Below, in pieces: positions 1 to 8,545 of a DNA stretch of 64,000 bases. The notes beneath the pieces are model-generated. The model was not told the DNA's origin, did not search any database, and worked only from the letters and a program-made list of their open reading frames with translations. How positions within the stretch are numbered: position 1 is the stretch's first letter; every line of letters begins with the position of its first letter. The position numbers were made by a program, and so were the translations under genes. Origin of the DNA: JAAYDY01 sp964500225 (lineage in GTDB: Bacteria > Planctomycetota > Phycisphaerae > FEN-1346 > JAACEH01); the NCBI GenBank assembly GCA_964500225.1, contig CAZCOA010000007.1, positions 1-64,000 on the forward strand. The letters run 5' to 3'.

Positions 1-316
1 CCTCCCCGCCCCAAGCCCCCCGCCGCAATAAGCCGCGCACACCATACGGCTTGCCCGACTGCCATGCCCCAGGGATCAACAAACCGCTTTCGCGCGGTCC
101 CGCGCCGTCCGGAGCGGGCACGGAGAGTATCTTTGTGGTTTCTTTATAATCTACGTGGAATTATAAAGATGCCCCGTGGGCCGTGGATGTTATACTGAAT
201 CCGGCATGCGGTAATATTGCGTAGAAGAAACCCACCGTCCCCTTTGACATCTACTCCTGGCCCGAGTATGATGTCGCCGCTGGTGGTCCCCCATGTCTAT
301 TGGAGCCGCTGCTTCG
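1..316. other. Non-coding region upstream of dnaE
   Basis: No convincing gene is visible here. The stretch is unusually AT-rich around 130-200 for this GC-rich genome and carries a perfect inverted repeat at 142-168 (listed separately). It probably contains the dnaE promoter, but I could not pair a -35 and -10 box with confidence. Confidence 0.5.
142..168. promoter_or_regulatory. Perfect 9-bp inverted repeat upstream of dnaE
   Basis: The arms CTTTATAAT (142-150) and ATTATAAAG (160-168) are exact reverse complements separated by 9 bases. The left arm contains a TATAAT hexamer. The position, about 150 bases before the dnaE start, would suit an operator overlapping a promoter. The binding protein is unknown. 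Confidence 0.45.
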
Positions 317-3300
317 ATGGCCTCGCCGTTCGTTCATTTGCACGTCCACAGCGAGTTTTCGCTGCTGGACGGCGCTTGTCAGATTGCCCAGTTGCCTGGG
401 GCCGCCGCAGCCATAGGACAGACCGCCCTGGCCCTGACCGACCACGGTAACCTGTTCGGATCCATCGACTTCTACAGCGCGTGTAAGGACGCCGGCATCA
501 AGCCCATCATCGGCTACGAGGCCTACGTGGCCCCCGGCGACCGCACGGTCAAGGAACCCATCGAAGGAGTCAAGGACCAGGGCTATCACCTCGTCCTGCT
601 GGCGCGGAACGAGACGGGATTCCGCAATCTTCTGCGTCTGTCCACGGCCGCCTATCTCGAGGGGTTCTATTACAAGCCGCGCATCGACAAGAAGCTCCTG
701 GCCGAGCACTGCGACGGCCTCATCGTCATGACGGCCTGCCTGGCCGGCGAGGTGCCGCGGCTGTTGCTGGCCGGCCGCCCCGACGAGGCCCGCCGCGTGG
801 CCGAGTTCTACCGCGACCTGGTCGGTCCCGAGCATTTCTTCATCGAGATTCAGAACCACGGCATCGAGGACGAGTTGAAGGTGATGCCCCTTCTGGCCGA
901 GCTGGCCGAGGCGGTCGGCGTCGGCCTGGTGGCCACCAACGACGTGCATTACCTGCGGGCCGACGACACCAAGGCCCATGATGCCCTGCTGTGCATCTCG
1001 ACCGGCAAGACCCTCAGCGACCCGGCGCGGATGCAATACCCTGCGGGCGAGTTCTATATCAGGTCCGCCGACGAGATGGCCGCGCGGTTCGCCGCATACC
1101 CTGAGGCCCTCGAGGCCACGGTGCGCATCGCCGACCTGTGCAACTTGGAACTGAACTTCAAGGAGCGTCACGCGCCGATCTATCGTCCGCCGGACGGGAT
1201 GACCGACGCGGCCTACCTGCGCAAACTCTGCGACGAGGGCCTGCGGTGGCGGTACGGCGAGGTGACGCCCGAGCTGCGCGAGCGCATGGACCGCGAGCTG
1301 GAGGTGATCGAAAGCAAGAACTTCTCCAGCTACTTCCTGATCGTCTGGGACTTCGTCAACTATGCCCGGCAACGGAAGATTCCGTGCGGGGCCCGCGGCA
1401 GCGGCGTCGGCGCGCTGGTCAGCTATGTGTTGGGCTTCTGCGACGTGGACCCGCTGAAGTACGGGCTGCTGTTCGAGCGGTTTATGGACCCGAGCCGCAA
1501 CGAGATGCCCGATATTGACATCGACATTTGCCAGGACGGCCGCGCCGAAGTCATCCAGTACGTGCGCGACAAGTACGGGGCCGACCATGTGGCGCAGATT
1601 ATCACGTTCGGAACGATGGCGGCCCGGGCCGTCGTGCGCGACGTCGGCCGCGTGCTGGACATTCCACTGGCCGAGGTGGACGCCATCGCCAAGAAGATTC
1701 CGGCCGAACTGAAGATGACGCTCGACCGCGCGCTGGAGGTCGAACCCGAGCTGCGCAAGATGGTCGCGGACGACCCGCGCGTCGCCGAGCTGATGGACAT
1801 CGCGAGGCGTCTGGAGGGCACGAGCCGCCACGCTTCGGTCCACGCCGCCGGCGTCGTCGTGGCCGACGCGCCGCTGGTGCAATACGTGCCCCTGTGCAAG
1901 GTGGGCGACGACGTCACCACGCAGTGGACGATGAACGTCGTCGAGAAAGTCGGTCTGCTGAAGATGGATTTTCTGGGCCTGAAGACCCTCTCGATTCTTC
2001 AGCGCGCGGTGGAGCTGGTGGCCGCCGGCGGCGGGCCGCCGATCGACCTGGAGAACCTCCCGACCGACGATCCGCGGGTGCTGGCCCTGTTCGCGCGCGG
2101 CGAGACGCGGTGCGTGTTCCAGTTTGAAAGTTCGGGCATGCGCGATCTGCTCCAGAAGATGAAGCCCGACCGCTTCGAGGATCTCATCGCCGCCAACGCG
2201 CTGTACCGGCCGGGCCCCATGGAGATGATCGACGACTACATCGCCCGCAAGCACGGACACGCCTCCTATGCGTTTCCGCACCCGGTGATGCACGAGATCC
2301 TCGACGACACCTACGGCATCATGGCGTACCAGGAGCAGGTCATGCAGATCTGCAACCGCCTGGGCGACATCCCGCTGCCGCGCGCCTACAAGCTCATCAA
2401 GGCCATCAGCAAGAAAAAGCAGGACGTCATCGCCGCCGAGGAAGAGGTCTTTAAGGCCGGTTGCCGGGCCAAGTCACTGCCGGATCACCTGATCAACGAC
2501 ATCTGGGAGCTCATCACGAAATTCGGCGGCTACGGGTTCAACAAGAGCCACTCGACCCGCTACGCCAAGATCGCCTACCAGACGGCCTACATGAAGGTCA
2601 TGCATCCCGTGGAGTTCATGGCGGCGCAACTGACCTACGACTCGGCCTTCACCGACAAGGTGGTCGAGGACATCGCCGAGTGTCGCCGCATGGGCATCAA
2701 GGTCCTGCCGCCCGACGTAAACCTCTCGGACAGCCAGTTCACCGTCGTAAACGGAACCATCCGCTTCGGTCTGGCCGCCGTCAAGGGCGTCGGCGAGAAG
2801 GCCGTCGAAGCCATCATCCAGGCGCGCCGCGAGGGCGGCCCGCTGCGGTCGCTTTTCGACTTCTGCGAGCGCGTGGACCTGCGCCAGGTCAACCGCGCGG
2901 TCATCGACAGCCTCATCAAGTGCGGCGCGTTCGATTCCCTCGGCGCCGCGCGCAGCCGGCTGGCCGCCGCCCTCGACCGTGCGATCGCCCAGGGCAGCCG
3001 GGCGCAGGCCGACCAGCGCAGCGGACAAGGATCCCTCTTCGGCGGGCACGCCGCAGACACACTCGACGAGGACGCCCTGCCCGACCTTCCGGAATGGCCG
3101 CCGAACGAACTCCTGCGCATGGAAAAGGAAGTTCTCGGTTTCTTCGTCTCCAGCAGTCCGCTGGTCGAGCACGAGTGCACACTCCGCACCTACGCCAACG
3201 CCACCACCGCCGACCTCAAACAGAAACCCGAGGACGCTCAGGTCATCCTGGGCGGCATGATCACCGCTCGGCGCGAGCGCCTGACCAAGCAAGGATCCAA

Positions 3301-3796
3301 GATGGTCATCCTCGTCCTCCAGGACCTCGAAGGCAGCACCGAGTGCGTCGTCTTCGACAAGACCGCCCAGCAGTTCGCGCCGCTGTTGCAGGTGGACCAG
3401 GTCGTCCTGATCGCCGGCTCAGTCAGCCGCCGCTGGGAAGAGCCCAGCGTCCGCGTCGATGCCGTTTACTCGATCGACGAGGCTCGCCAGAAGCTCACCT
3501 CCGCCATTCGCCTCCGACTGCGCGAGCGGGCCCTCGAAGACGAGCAGCTCCAGCAGTTGCGCGACCTCCTCGCAGCCCATCCCGGACGCGTGCCCGTCCA
3601 CGTCGAGCTGACCACGCCCAACAACTACCGCGCCGTAATCCTCGCCGGCAGCCGGTTCCGCATTCAACCCGATCCCGACCTTCTGGCCGACATCGAGCGA
3701 CTCCTCGGCGAAGGCCACCTCGTCCTTGTCGGCGGCAACGGAAACGGCAACTCCCGGCCGCGCCCCAGACGTTTTAACGTTAATGGCGCGCACTGA
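317..3796 (+). CDS. dnaE: DNA polymerase III alpha subunit
   Basis: This is the replicative polymerase catalytic subunit that extends primers at the fork. The protein of 1159 aa is the usual DnaE length. The N-terminal PHP domain begins with HVHSEFSLLDG around residue 8. The polymerase active site PDIDIDICQDGR lies near residue 397 and supplies the catalytic aspartates. A helix-hairpin-helix region follows, then an OB-fold starting near residue 975 (VILGGMITARRE). An in-frame ATG at 293 would add eight residues. I prefer 317 because GGAG at 302-305 precedes it and the family normally starts just before the PHP motif. The gene is transcribed toward the origin region near 27-29 kb and stands apart from other replication genes. 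Confidence 0.97.
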   Translation: MASPFVHLHVHSEFSLLDGACQIAQLPGAAAAIGQTALALTDHGNLFGSIDFYSACKDAGIKPIIGYEAYVAPGDRTVKEPIEGVKDQGYHLVLLARNETGFRNLLRLSTAAYLEGFYYKPRIDKKLLAEHCDGLIVMTACLAGEVPRLLLAGRPDEARRVAEFYRDLVGPEHFFIEIQNHGIEDELKVMPLLAELAEAVGVGLVATNDVHYLRADDTKAHDALLCISTGKTLSDPARMQYPAGEFYIRSADEMAARFAAYPEALEATVRIADLCNLELNFKERHAPIYRPPDGMTDAAYLRKLCDEGLRWRYGEVTPELRERMDRELEVIESKNFSSYFLIVWDFVNYARQRKIPCGARGSGVGALVSYVLGFCDVDPLKYGLLFERFMDPSRNEMPDIDIDICQDGRAEVIQYVRDKYGADHVAQIITFGTMAARAVVRDVGRVLDIPLAEVDAIAKKIPAELKMTLDRALEVEPELRKMVADDPRVAELMDIARRLEGTSRHASVHAAGVVVADAPLVQYVPLCKVGDDVTTQWTMNVVEKVGLLKMDFLGLKTLSILQRAVELVAAGGGPPIDLENLPTDDPRVLALFARGETRCVFQFESSGMRDLLQKMKPDRFEDLIAANALYRPGPMEMIDDYIARKHGHASYAFPHPVMHEILDDTYGIMAYQEQVMQICNRLGDIPLPRAYKLIKAISKKKQDVIAAEEEVFKAGCRAKSLPDHLINDIWELITKFGGYGFNKSHSTRYAKIAYQTAYMKVMHPVEFMAAQLTYDSAFTDKVVEDIAECRRMGIKVLPPDVNLSDSQFTVVNGTIRFGLAAVKGVGEKAVEAIIQARREGGPLRSLFDFCERVDLRQVNRAVIDSLIKCGAFDSLGAARSRLAAALDRAIAQGSRAQADQRSGQGSLFGGHAADTLDEDALPDLPEWPPNELLRMEKEVLGFFVSSSPLVEHECTLRTYANATTADLKQKPEDAQVILGGMITARRERLTKQGSKMVILVLQDLEGSTECVVFDKTAQQFAPLLQVDQVVLIAGSVSRRWEEPSVRVDAVYSIDEARQKLTSAIRLRLRERALEDEQLQQLRDLLAAHPGRVPVHVELTTPNNYRAVILAGSRFRIQPDPDLLADIERLLGEGHLVLVGGNGNGNSRPRPRRFNVNGAH

Positions 3797-3898
3797 GAAC
3801 GCTCGCCCGCGCCCCGGCCGCGCCACTCTGCATAGCTCGGGGCCACAGAACCGACGGGCTTAGCTGCAAGCCCACGCCTTCTGCTGGAGGATCGACCC

Positions 3899-5281
3899 AT
3901 GACACGACGCCTGGGACCGCTTATCGGGTTTGCCGCAGCGGCAGCGCTGTGCGTTGCCCGAGGAGCCGCCGCCCAGGACGCCGCGACGCCGCCCGAGCAT
4001 GCCCTGGCCAAGGCCGCCGCCGAGCAGAAGCAACTCTACGAGAACGTCCGCCGCATGGTCCTTCGCCTCGGGCCCCAGGAGGTCGCCGCCCAGGCTGCCC
4101 AAGGCTGCCTCGGCGAGACCCTCGGCACGCGCATCGCCCCGATCCTCGAAGCGCAGCTCTGGGCCTACGGCTACAGCGGCGACAAGGCCTGGCTCGACCG
4201 CTTCGTGTCCATCGTCGAAACGCTCATGGCGCAGCTCGGAACGGACCCCAGCGGCCGCAAGGGATGGTTCAGCCGCCCCGACTCGCGCGCCTTTGCCGCA
4301 CGATGGCCCACCACGTGGCCCGAGGGCCATGTCACGGCCTTCCAGGGACAGGAGGCTCGCCTTTGCGCCGTCCTGGTGGACCTGGCCCTGCTGGTCAAGG
4401 AAACGCCCGACCTGCGCGCCGCCTACGCCGCCAAAACCGACGCCTGGATCCGCACCATCCGCGACGACCTGCTGCCGAAGTGGCACAAGGAAGGGCTTCT
4501 GGTCGGACTCTCCGACGACCGAGCCGTGTTCCTCTATCCCGCACGCGCCATCACGACCGCCACACCCCCCGCGTGGACGCCCTATCCCGGCCTGCTCGGC
4601 GAAAAAGACAACATCACCCTGCCGCACCCCGACCTCAGCGACATCGCGCGGCTCCACCTGAAGCTCTGGCAACTCACAGGCGACCAGGAGGCCCGCCGCC
4701 TGGCCGCGCGGCTCATGCGATGGCAGAAGAGCTGCCTCCGCCCCAACAAGAACGACTCCTACACCTGGAACTTCTGGGACCCCTCGGGCGACTACGACTT
4801 CCGCCCCCAGGGCGGACTGGCCTTCGGCATGTACGTCAGCCCCGACCCCCTCCAGCACCTGCGCGATGTCGAGGCCTTCGTCGAGGCCTACCACTCGGGC
4901 GTCGTCATCGACGAGACCGACATCAAGCGACTCGTCGCCACACAGACCGCCGTCATGCTCCAAGGCGACGCCGAGCGCCCCAAGTGGGTCGCTCCCGACG
5001 GCCAGAAACGCGGTATGCTCTGGATGCCCCTGGTCGAATTCGACGACCGCCTGGAACAGATCTTCATGGCGAACCCGGACGCCCGGCTCATGGACTTCGG
5101 CGGCATCCTGCGCGTCTTCCAGGAGAAGCCGCGCTACGGCGCGTGGAAACAACGCAAGCTCCATGGCGCCGAGCCCATCCGATGGCGCAACACCTTCGTC
5201 GATTACAAGAAGGACATGGAAACCCTTATCAAGAACCACCCGCCGCCGGACCCGAGAACCGTGATCCAGCGCGGCAAGTGA
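3899..5281 (+). CDS. Secreted protein of unknown function, possible alpha/alpha-toroid fold
   Basis: The 460-aa product starts with a classic signal peptide (residues 1 to about 25, cleavage after ARGAAA). The rest is rich in helices with repeated aromatic and tryptophan-containing segments (QLWAYGYSGDKAWLDRF, WNFWDPSGDYDF), reminiscent of (alpha/alpha)n toroid proteins such as polysaccharide lyases and epimerases. I recognise no catalytic motif and assign no function. A strong ribosome site GGAGG lies just before the ATG. It is followed by a hairpin terminator at 5322-5348 and is convergent with the next gene. A second secreted protein of similar style sits at 37947-39413, but I could not establish homology between them. 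Confidence 0.8.
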   Translation: MTRRLGPLIGFAAAAALCVARGAAAQDAATPPEHALAKAAAEQKQLYENVRRMVLRLGPQEVAAQAAQGCLGETLGTRIAPILEAQLWAYGYSGDKAWLDRFVSIVETLMAQLGTDPSGRKGWFSRPDSRAFAARWPTTWPEGHVTAFQGQEARLCAVLVDLALLVKETPDLRAAYAAKTDAWIRTIRDDLLPKWHKEGLLVGLSDDRAVFLYPARAITTATPPAWTPYPGLLGEKDNITLPHPDLSDIARLHLKLWQLTGDQEARRLAARLMRWQKSCLRPNKNDSYTWNFWDPSGDYDFRPQGGLAFGMYVSPDPLQHLRDVEAFVEAYHSGVVIDETDIKRLVATQTAVMLQGDAERPKWVAPDGQKRGMLWMPLVEFDDRLEQIFMANPDARLMDFGGILRVFQEKPRYGAWKQRKLHGAEPIRWRNTFVDYKKDMETLIKNHPPPDPRTVIQRGK

Positions 5282-5321
5282 GTCCCTCGCCGCGCGTCAG
5301 CCCTCTTGTCACAAAAACGAA

Positions 5322-5348
5322 CGCTGCCTCCCTTGCGGGGAGGCAGCG
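5322..5348. terminator. Bidirectional hairpin terminator between convergent genes
   Basis: An 11-bp perfect stem, CGCTGCCTCCC (5322-5332) with GGGAGGCAGCG (5338-5348), closes a 5-base loop. It lies between the (+) gene ending at 5281 and the (-) gene ending at 5388. There is an A-rich run on its left (5311-5316), giving a T-run for the (-) strand transcript. Confidence 0.75.
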
Positions 5349-5387
5349 TGACGCAGGACACTCAGAAACACACGTCGGTCGCGGCCG

Positions 5388-6110
5388 TCAGGCTTTGCGA
5401 CGCCGCGCGGCCAGGGCCGCCAACCCCACGCCCAGCAAGCCCATCGTCGCCGGCTCCGGCACCGCCGTCACGGCTACGTTGTCGAAGGTCACGTGCTGCA
5501 ACGCCGTCACGCTGTACTCCCAGCCGCCGATCCTGACCTGAAGACTGTCGGTATTCGCAAAGACCGTCGTGTCGAGATCCACGAGCGTCGTCCACGTGCC
5601 GCCGCGGTTCTCGCGGAACAGCCAGTGGCTGGGCGTAATGACGCACTCGAAGTCCACCGGCGTGGACGGCACTTGGCGCCCCGCATCCACTACCGACTGC
5701 CCGGTCAGGGTATATCGGAATGCATCCGATGGATACGTCCGGTAACCGGCCTGAACGTAGTTGTTCAGCACATCGGCGTCCCGCACTTGAATGAGCATCT
5801 CGCCATAGACCTTGGTCACATAGGCCCACCGACCGGTGATCGTGACACTGGTCCAGTTCTGGGGCAAAACCAGCGGTGCCGAAACGGCGTAGGCCCCGCG
5901 TGGCTCGTTGGCTCCTTTGAAATACGAATGGAGCAACCCGCCGCTGACGCTCAGGCTGCACCCGGCATCGACCTGGGCCGTCCACTTGGCCGGATCCAGA
6001 GCCCCGCCTTCGAAATCGTCCTCCAGCAGCGTCACGTCGGCCCGAACCTCCGGGGCCGCCAGACCCATCGCCACCACGGCTGCCAGCACCATCCCTGTGC
6101 ACAGATTCAT
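5388..6110 (-). CDS. PEP-CTERM sorting domain protein
   Basis: This is a secreted 240-aa protein. A signal peptide covers about residues 1-24 (MNLCTGMVLAAVVAMGLAA). The body is a beta-rich domain beginning LEDDFEGGALDPAKW, which resembles the concanavalin-like or LamG-type modules often found in such proteins. The C-terminus carries the full PEP-CTERM tail: VPEPATMGLLGVG, a hydrophobic segment and a final basic cluster ARRRKA. In this family the tail is recognised by an exosortase for processing and export to the cell surface or matrix. The ligand of the N-terminal domain is unknown. I chose the ATG at 6110 because it begins the signal peptide and follows a GGGG-rich ribosome site. A longer reading to 6260 adds 50 unlikely residues. 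Confidence 0.88.
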   Translation of the reverse strand: MNLCTGMVLAAVVAMGLAAPEVRADVTLLEDDFEGGALDPAKWTAQVDAGCSLSVSGGLLHSYFKGANEPRGAYAVSAPLVLPQNWTSVTITGRWAYVTKVYGEMLIQVRDADVLNNYVQAGYRTYPSDAFRYTLTGQSVVDAGRQVPSTPVDFECVITPSHWLFRENRGGTWTTLVDLDTTVFANTDSLQVRIGGWEYSVTALQHVTFDNVAVTAVPEPATMGLLGVGLAALAARRRKA

Positions 6111-6608
6111 TTTCAATCCCCCTAACCAGTGGCCCACCAACACGATACGGCGACGAGGCAGCAAAACAACCAACCCAGCCGCAACCCTGCCTTGCGGCCG
6201 GCCGCCCAATGCGAACCGTCGGTCCACAATATCCTGAGCGCCCCAGCGCACGGAGCGCAATACGCTGTGCTATGGTGACTTAAAACTCTACCGGTGCCCG
6301 ATTGGCCCAGTCGGAACAAGCAGACGGGACCCACTTCACTACTGAGAATATGACACCAACCCGTGGTGAAGTCAAACGGATATCCATTCCTTGTGCGTAT
6401 TGCGACCGATCTTGCCGTCTTGCCCGCAGGTCGTCGCCAACCTCAAAGGTGACTCCTCGACCTCAGCCGGTAGGGTCGCGTGCCACGTGCCCTTGATTGT
6501 GGGCGGCAGCCCAGCTATAACTTTGGGATGCGAGCGACGCCGCGTCTGCTGCCGCCAGCTGGACGCCCGGGCGGCGCAGAGGACGTCTCAACCTGGGGAG
6601 GCCGGCTC
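6111..6608. other. Divergent intergenic region
   Basis: This 498-base stretch separates a (-) PEP-CTERM gene from a (+) nitrilase-family gene. Apart from the promoter-like pair at 6493-6521 I see no gene, RNA or repeat. Open frames extending into it have no ribosome site and no family resemblance. Confidence 0.5.
6493..6521 (+). promoter_or_regulatory. Sigma-70-type promoter for the nitrilase-family gene
   Basis: TTGATT (6493-6498) and TATAAC (6516-6521) are spaced by 17 bases. The predicted transcript starts near 6528, about 80 bases before the ATG at 6609. Confidence 0.5.
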
Positions 6609-7799
6609 ATGCACCTCACTGCACGGAAGATGGCCGCGATCGTGACAGTGGCCGCGGGACTGATCCTGCCGGCCGCGGCAGCAGCACAACAACCCGCCCC
6701 ATCGGACCCTGCGGCCCCTGCAACGACAACGGACCGGGCCGTTCAGGTCGCTCCAGCCACCCAGGAACCGCAGGACGCCGAACAGAAGGAGAATGCCATG
6801 ACGGCAACGAAACCCGTCGAGGGCGGTCCGAGGAAAGTCATCGTCGGCACATGTATGTTCGCGATGTGGGGCACGTATCCGGGTCTCCAGCAGCGGCTGA
6901 ATCAGCTCGGCGGCCTGATTGACGACATGGCGGCCAAGGCCCGCGCCCAGTACGGACGCAGCATCGACATTGCGGCGCTGCCCGAGGTGGCCGTCAACGG
7001 CGGCCTGCCCCTGGGGCCGAAGGAGGCGTTCCCGCTGGCCGGCACGGTGCAGGACTACTTCGCCGCCAAGTGCCGCGAGCACCAGTGCTATATCGTCGTG
7101 CCGATGACGGCCAAGGGGCTCGACGCCGACGCTCCCGAGCAGGCGTACAACATCTGCGCCCTGCTCGGCCGCACGGGCGAACGGGTCGGCGTGTACCGCA
7201 AGGTTCACGTCGTCGGCAGCCGCGGCAGCAACGACCTCGAGGGCGGCACGATGCCCGGCACGGACTTTCCGGTGTTCCAATGCGACTTCGGCAAGGTCGG
7301 CATTCAGATCTGCTACGACATCGCCTTCGATGACGGCTGGGAGACCCTTGGCCGCAAGGGCGCCGAGCTGGTCATCTGGAGCACCCAGTCGCCCGGGCAG
7401 CGCAAGGCCGCCTTCCGCGCCTACGCCAACGGCTACTACGTGCTCACGAGCACCTGGCGCAACAATGCCTCGCTGCTGGATCCCACGGGCGACCTCATCG
7501 CCTCGATCACCAAGCCCGAGCAGCGCGTCCTGGTGACCGAGATCGACCTGGAGTACCTGCTGATTCCGTGGCAGCCGAAGCTCGAGAACGGCAAGGCCTT
7601 CGACAACGCCTTCGGCCAGGGGACCGTCGGCTACCGCTACAGCGAGGCCGAAGACGGCGGCATCTTCTGGTCCAACGATCCGAAGCGTTCGATCAAGGCC
7701 ATGGCCAGGGAACTGGGCCTGGACTGGGGCAACGCGGAAGTCGAACGGAACCGCGCCCTGCAGGACGCGATCCGCGGCTGCCCGCCGTGCCTGGACTAA
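6609..7799 (+). CDS. Secreted carbon-nitrogen hydrolase (nitrilase superfamily)
   Basis: This family hydrolyses non-peptide C-N bonds in amides or nitriles. The 396-aa product starts with a signal peptide (about residues 1-27, ending AAAAAQQ) and a low-complexity Pro/Ala/Thr linker. The hydrolase domain begins near residue 75. The Glu-Lys-Cys catalytic triad can be placed: Glu in ALPEVAVNGG (about 125), Lys in VYRKVHVVG (about 195) and Cys in IQICYDIAFDD (about 233). The ATG at 6609 is preceded by GGGGAGG; an upstream start at 6480 would place the signal peptide internally. Export of a nitrilase-fold enzyme is unusual outside lineages such as Planctomycetota. The substrate cannot be read from sequence. 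Confidence 0.9.
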   Translation: MHLTARKMAAIVTVAAGLILPAAAAAQQPAPSDPAAPATTTDRAVQVAPATQEPQDAEQKENAMTATKPVEGGPRKVIVGTCMFAMWGTYPGLQQRLNQLGGLIDDMAAKARAQYGRSIDIAALPEVAVNGGLPLGPKEAFPLAGTVQDYFAAKCREHQCYIVVPMTAKGLDADAPEQAYNICALLGRTGERVGVYRKVHVVGSRGSNDLEGGTMPGTDFPVFQCDFGKVGIQICYDIAFDDGWETLGRKGAELVIWSTQSPGQRKAAFRAYANGYYVLTSTWRNNASLLDPTGDLIASITKPEQRVLVTEIDLEYLLIPWQPKLENGKAFDNAFGQGTVGYRYSEAEDGGIFWSNDPKRSIKAMARELGLDWGNAEVERNRALQDAIRGCPPCLD

Positions 7800-8026
7800 C
7801 CCGCCGTGGCGGGCTTGTCCCTCCCCCGACAAGGCCGCACAAGCCCGGCCGCGCCGCCGAACGCCGCGAACCGGACGGCGCCGCACGCCCCCTCCCCCAG
7901 GCGCCTCCGCCTCGGTTGTTCCTTGCGAACCGGCGGCGCCGCGTACGGTCGGCGGCCTATAATGGATGCAGACACGTCCGGATTCGCGCGAACCCTGCCG
8001 GCCCACGGCGAAAGGAGACCGCGGCC

Positions 8027-8488
8027 ATGGAACTGACAACGTATCTGGAACAGCAGAAGGTGCCGTTTGATGTGCTGCACCACCCTCCGGCATTCACGAG
8101 CCAGGAGGTGGCCGCCGGAACACACGTGCCCGGGGACGAGGTCGCGAAGGTGGTGGTCGTCCGTGCGGGACCGAAGCACTACATGCTGGTGCTGCCGGCC
8201 AGTTACCACGTCCGGTTCGACCGCCTGGAGAAGGTGCTGGGCAGCAAGAACGTCCGCCTGGCGACCGAGGCCGAACTGAGCGAACTGTTCCCGGACTGCG
8301 ACCTGGGGGCGATGCCGCCCTTCGGCCACGAGTACGGCATGGAGGTGTACGTGGACGGCCACCTGGCCGACGACGAGAGCATCGTCTTCGAGGCCGGACG
8401 GCACGACGAGGCCGTGCGGATGCGATGGGCCGATTACCAGCGGCTCGCGCAGCCGAAGATCGTCGAGTTCGCGCAGCACCTGCACTGA
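8027..8488 (+). CDS. YbaK/EbsC-type aminoacyl-tRNA deacylase
   Basis: This 153-aa single-domain protein belongs to the YbaK/ProX editing family, which hydrolyses mischarged aminoacyl-tRNAs such as Cys-tRNA(Pro). The family features are clear: the N-terminal YLEQQKVPFDVLHHPPAFTSQEVA segment read in two parts, the EVAKVVVV core strand with its conserved lysine, and the final strand near VDGHLADDESIVFEAG. AAAGGAG precedes the ATG by 9 bases. A TATAAT hexamer at 7958-7963 may be the promoter -10 element, but no matching -35 is obvious. It is not linked to a tRNA synthetase gene. The exact amino acid specificity is not readable. Confidence 0.88.
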   Translation: MELTTYLEQQKVPFDVLHHPPAFTSQEVAAGTHVPGDEVAKVVVVRAGPKHYMLVLPASYHVRFDRLEKVLGSKNVRLATEAELSELFPDCDLGAMPPFGHEYGMEVYVDGHLADDESIVFEAGRHDEAVRMRWADYQRLAQPKIVEFAQHLH

Positions 8489-8545
8489 GCGGCGCGCGAG
8501 CCGTCGCCGCGGCGGCCGAGGGGATTCGCGCGGCCGCGGTCGCCG

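Noticed and set aside
251..2293. Long open frame on the (-) strand opposite dnaE
   Set aside because: It is antisense to a clear dnaE, has low-complexity His/Val/Gly-rich composition and no motif. High GC content produces such shadows.
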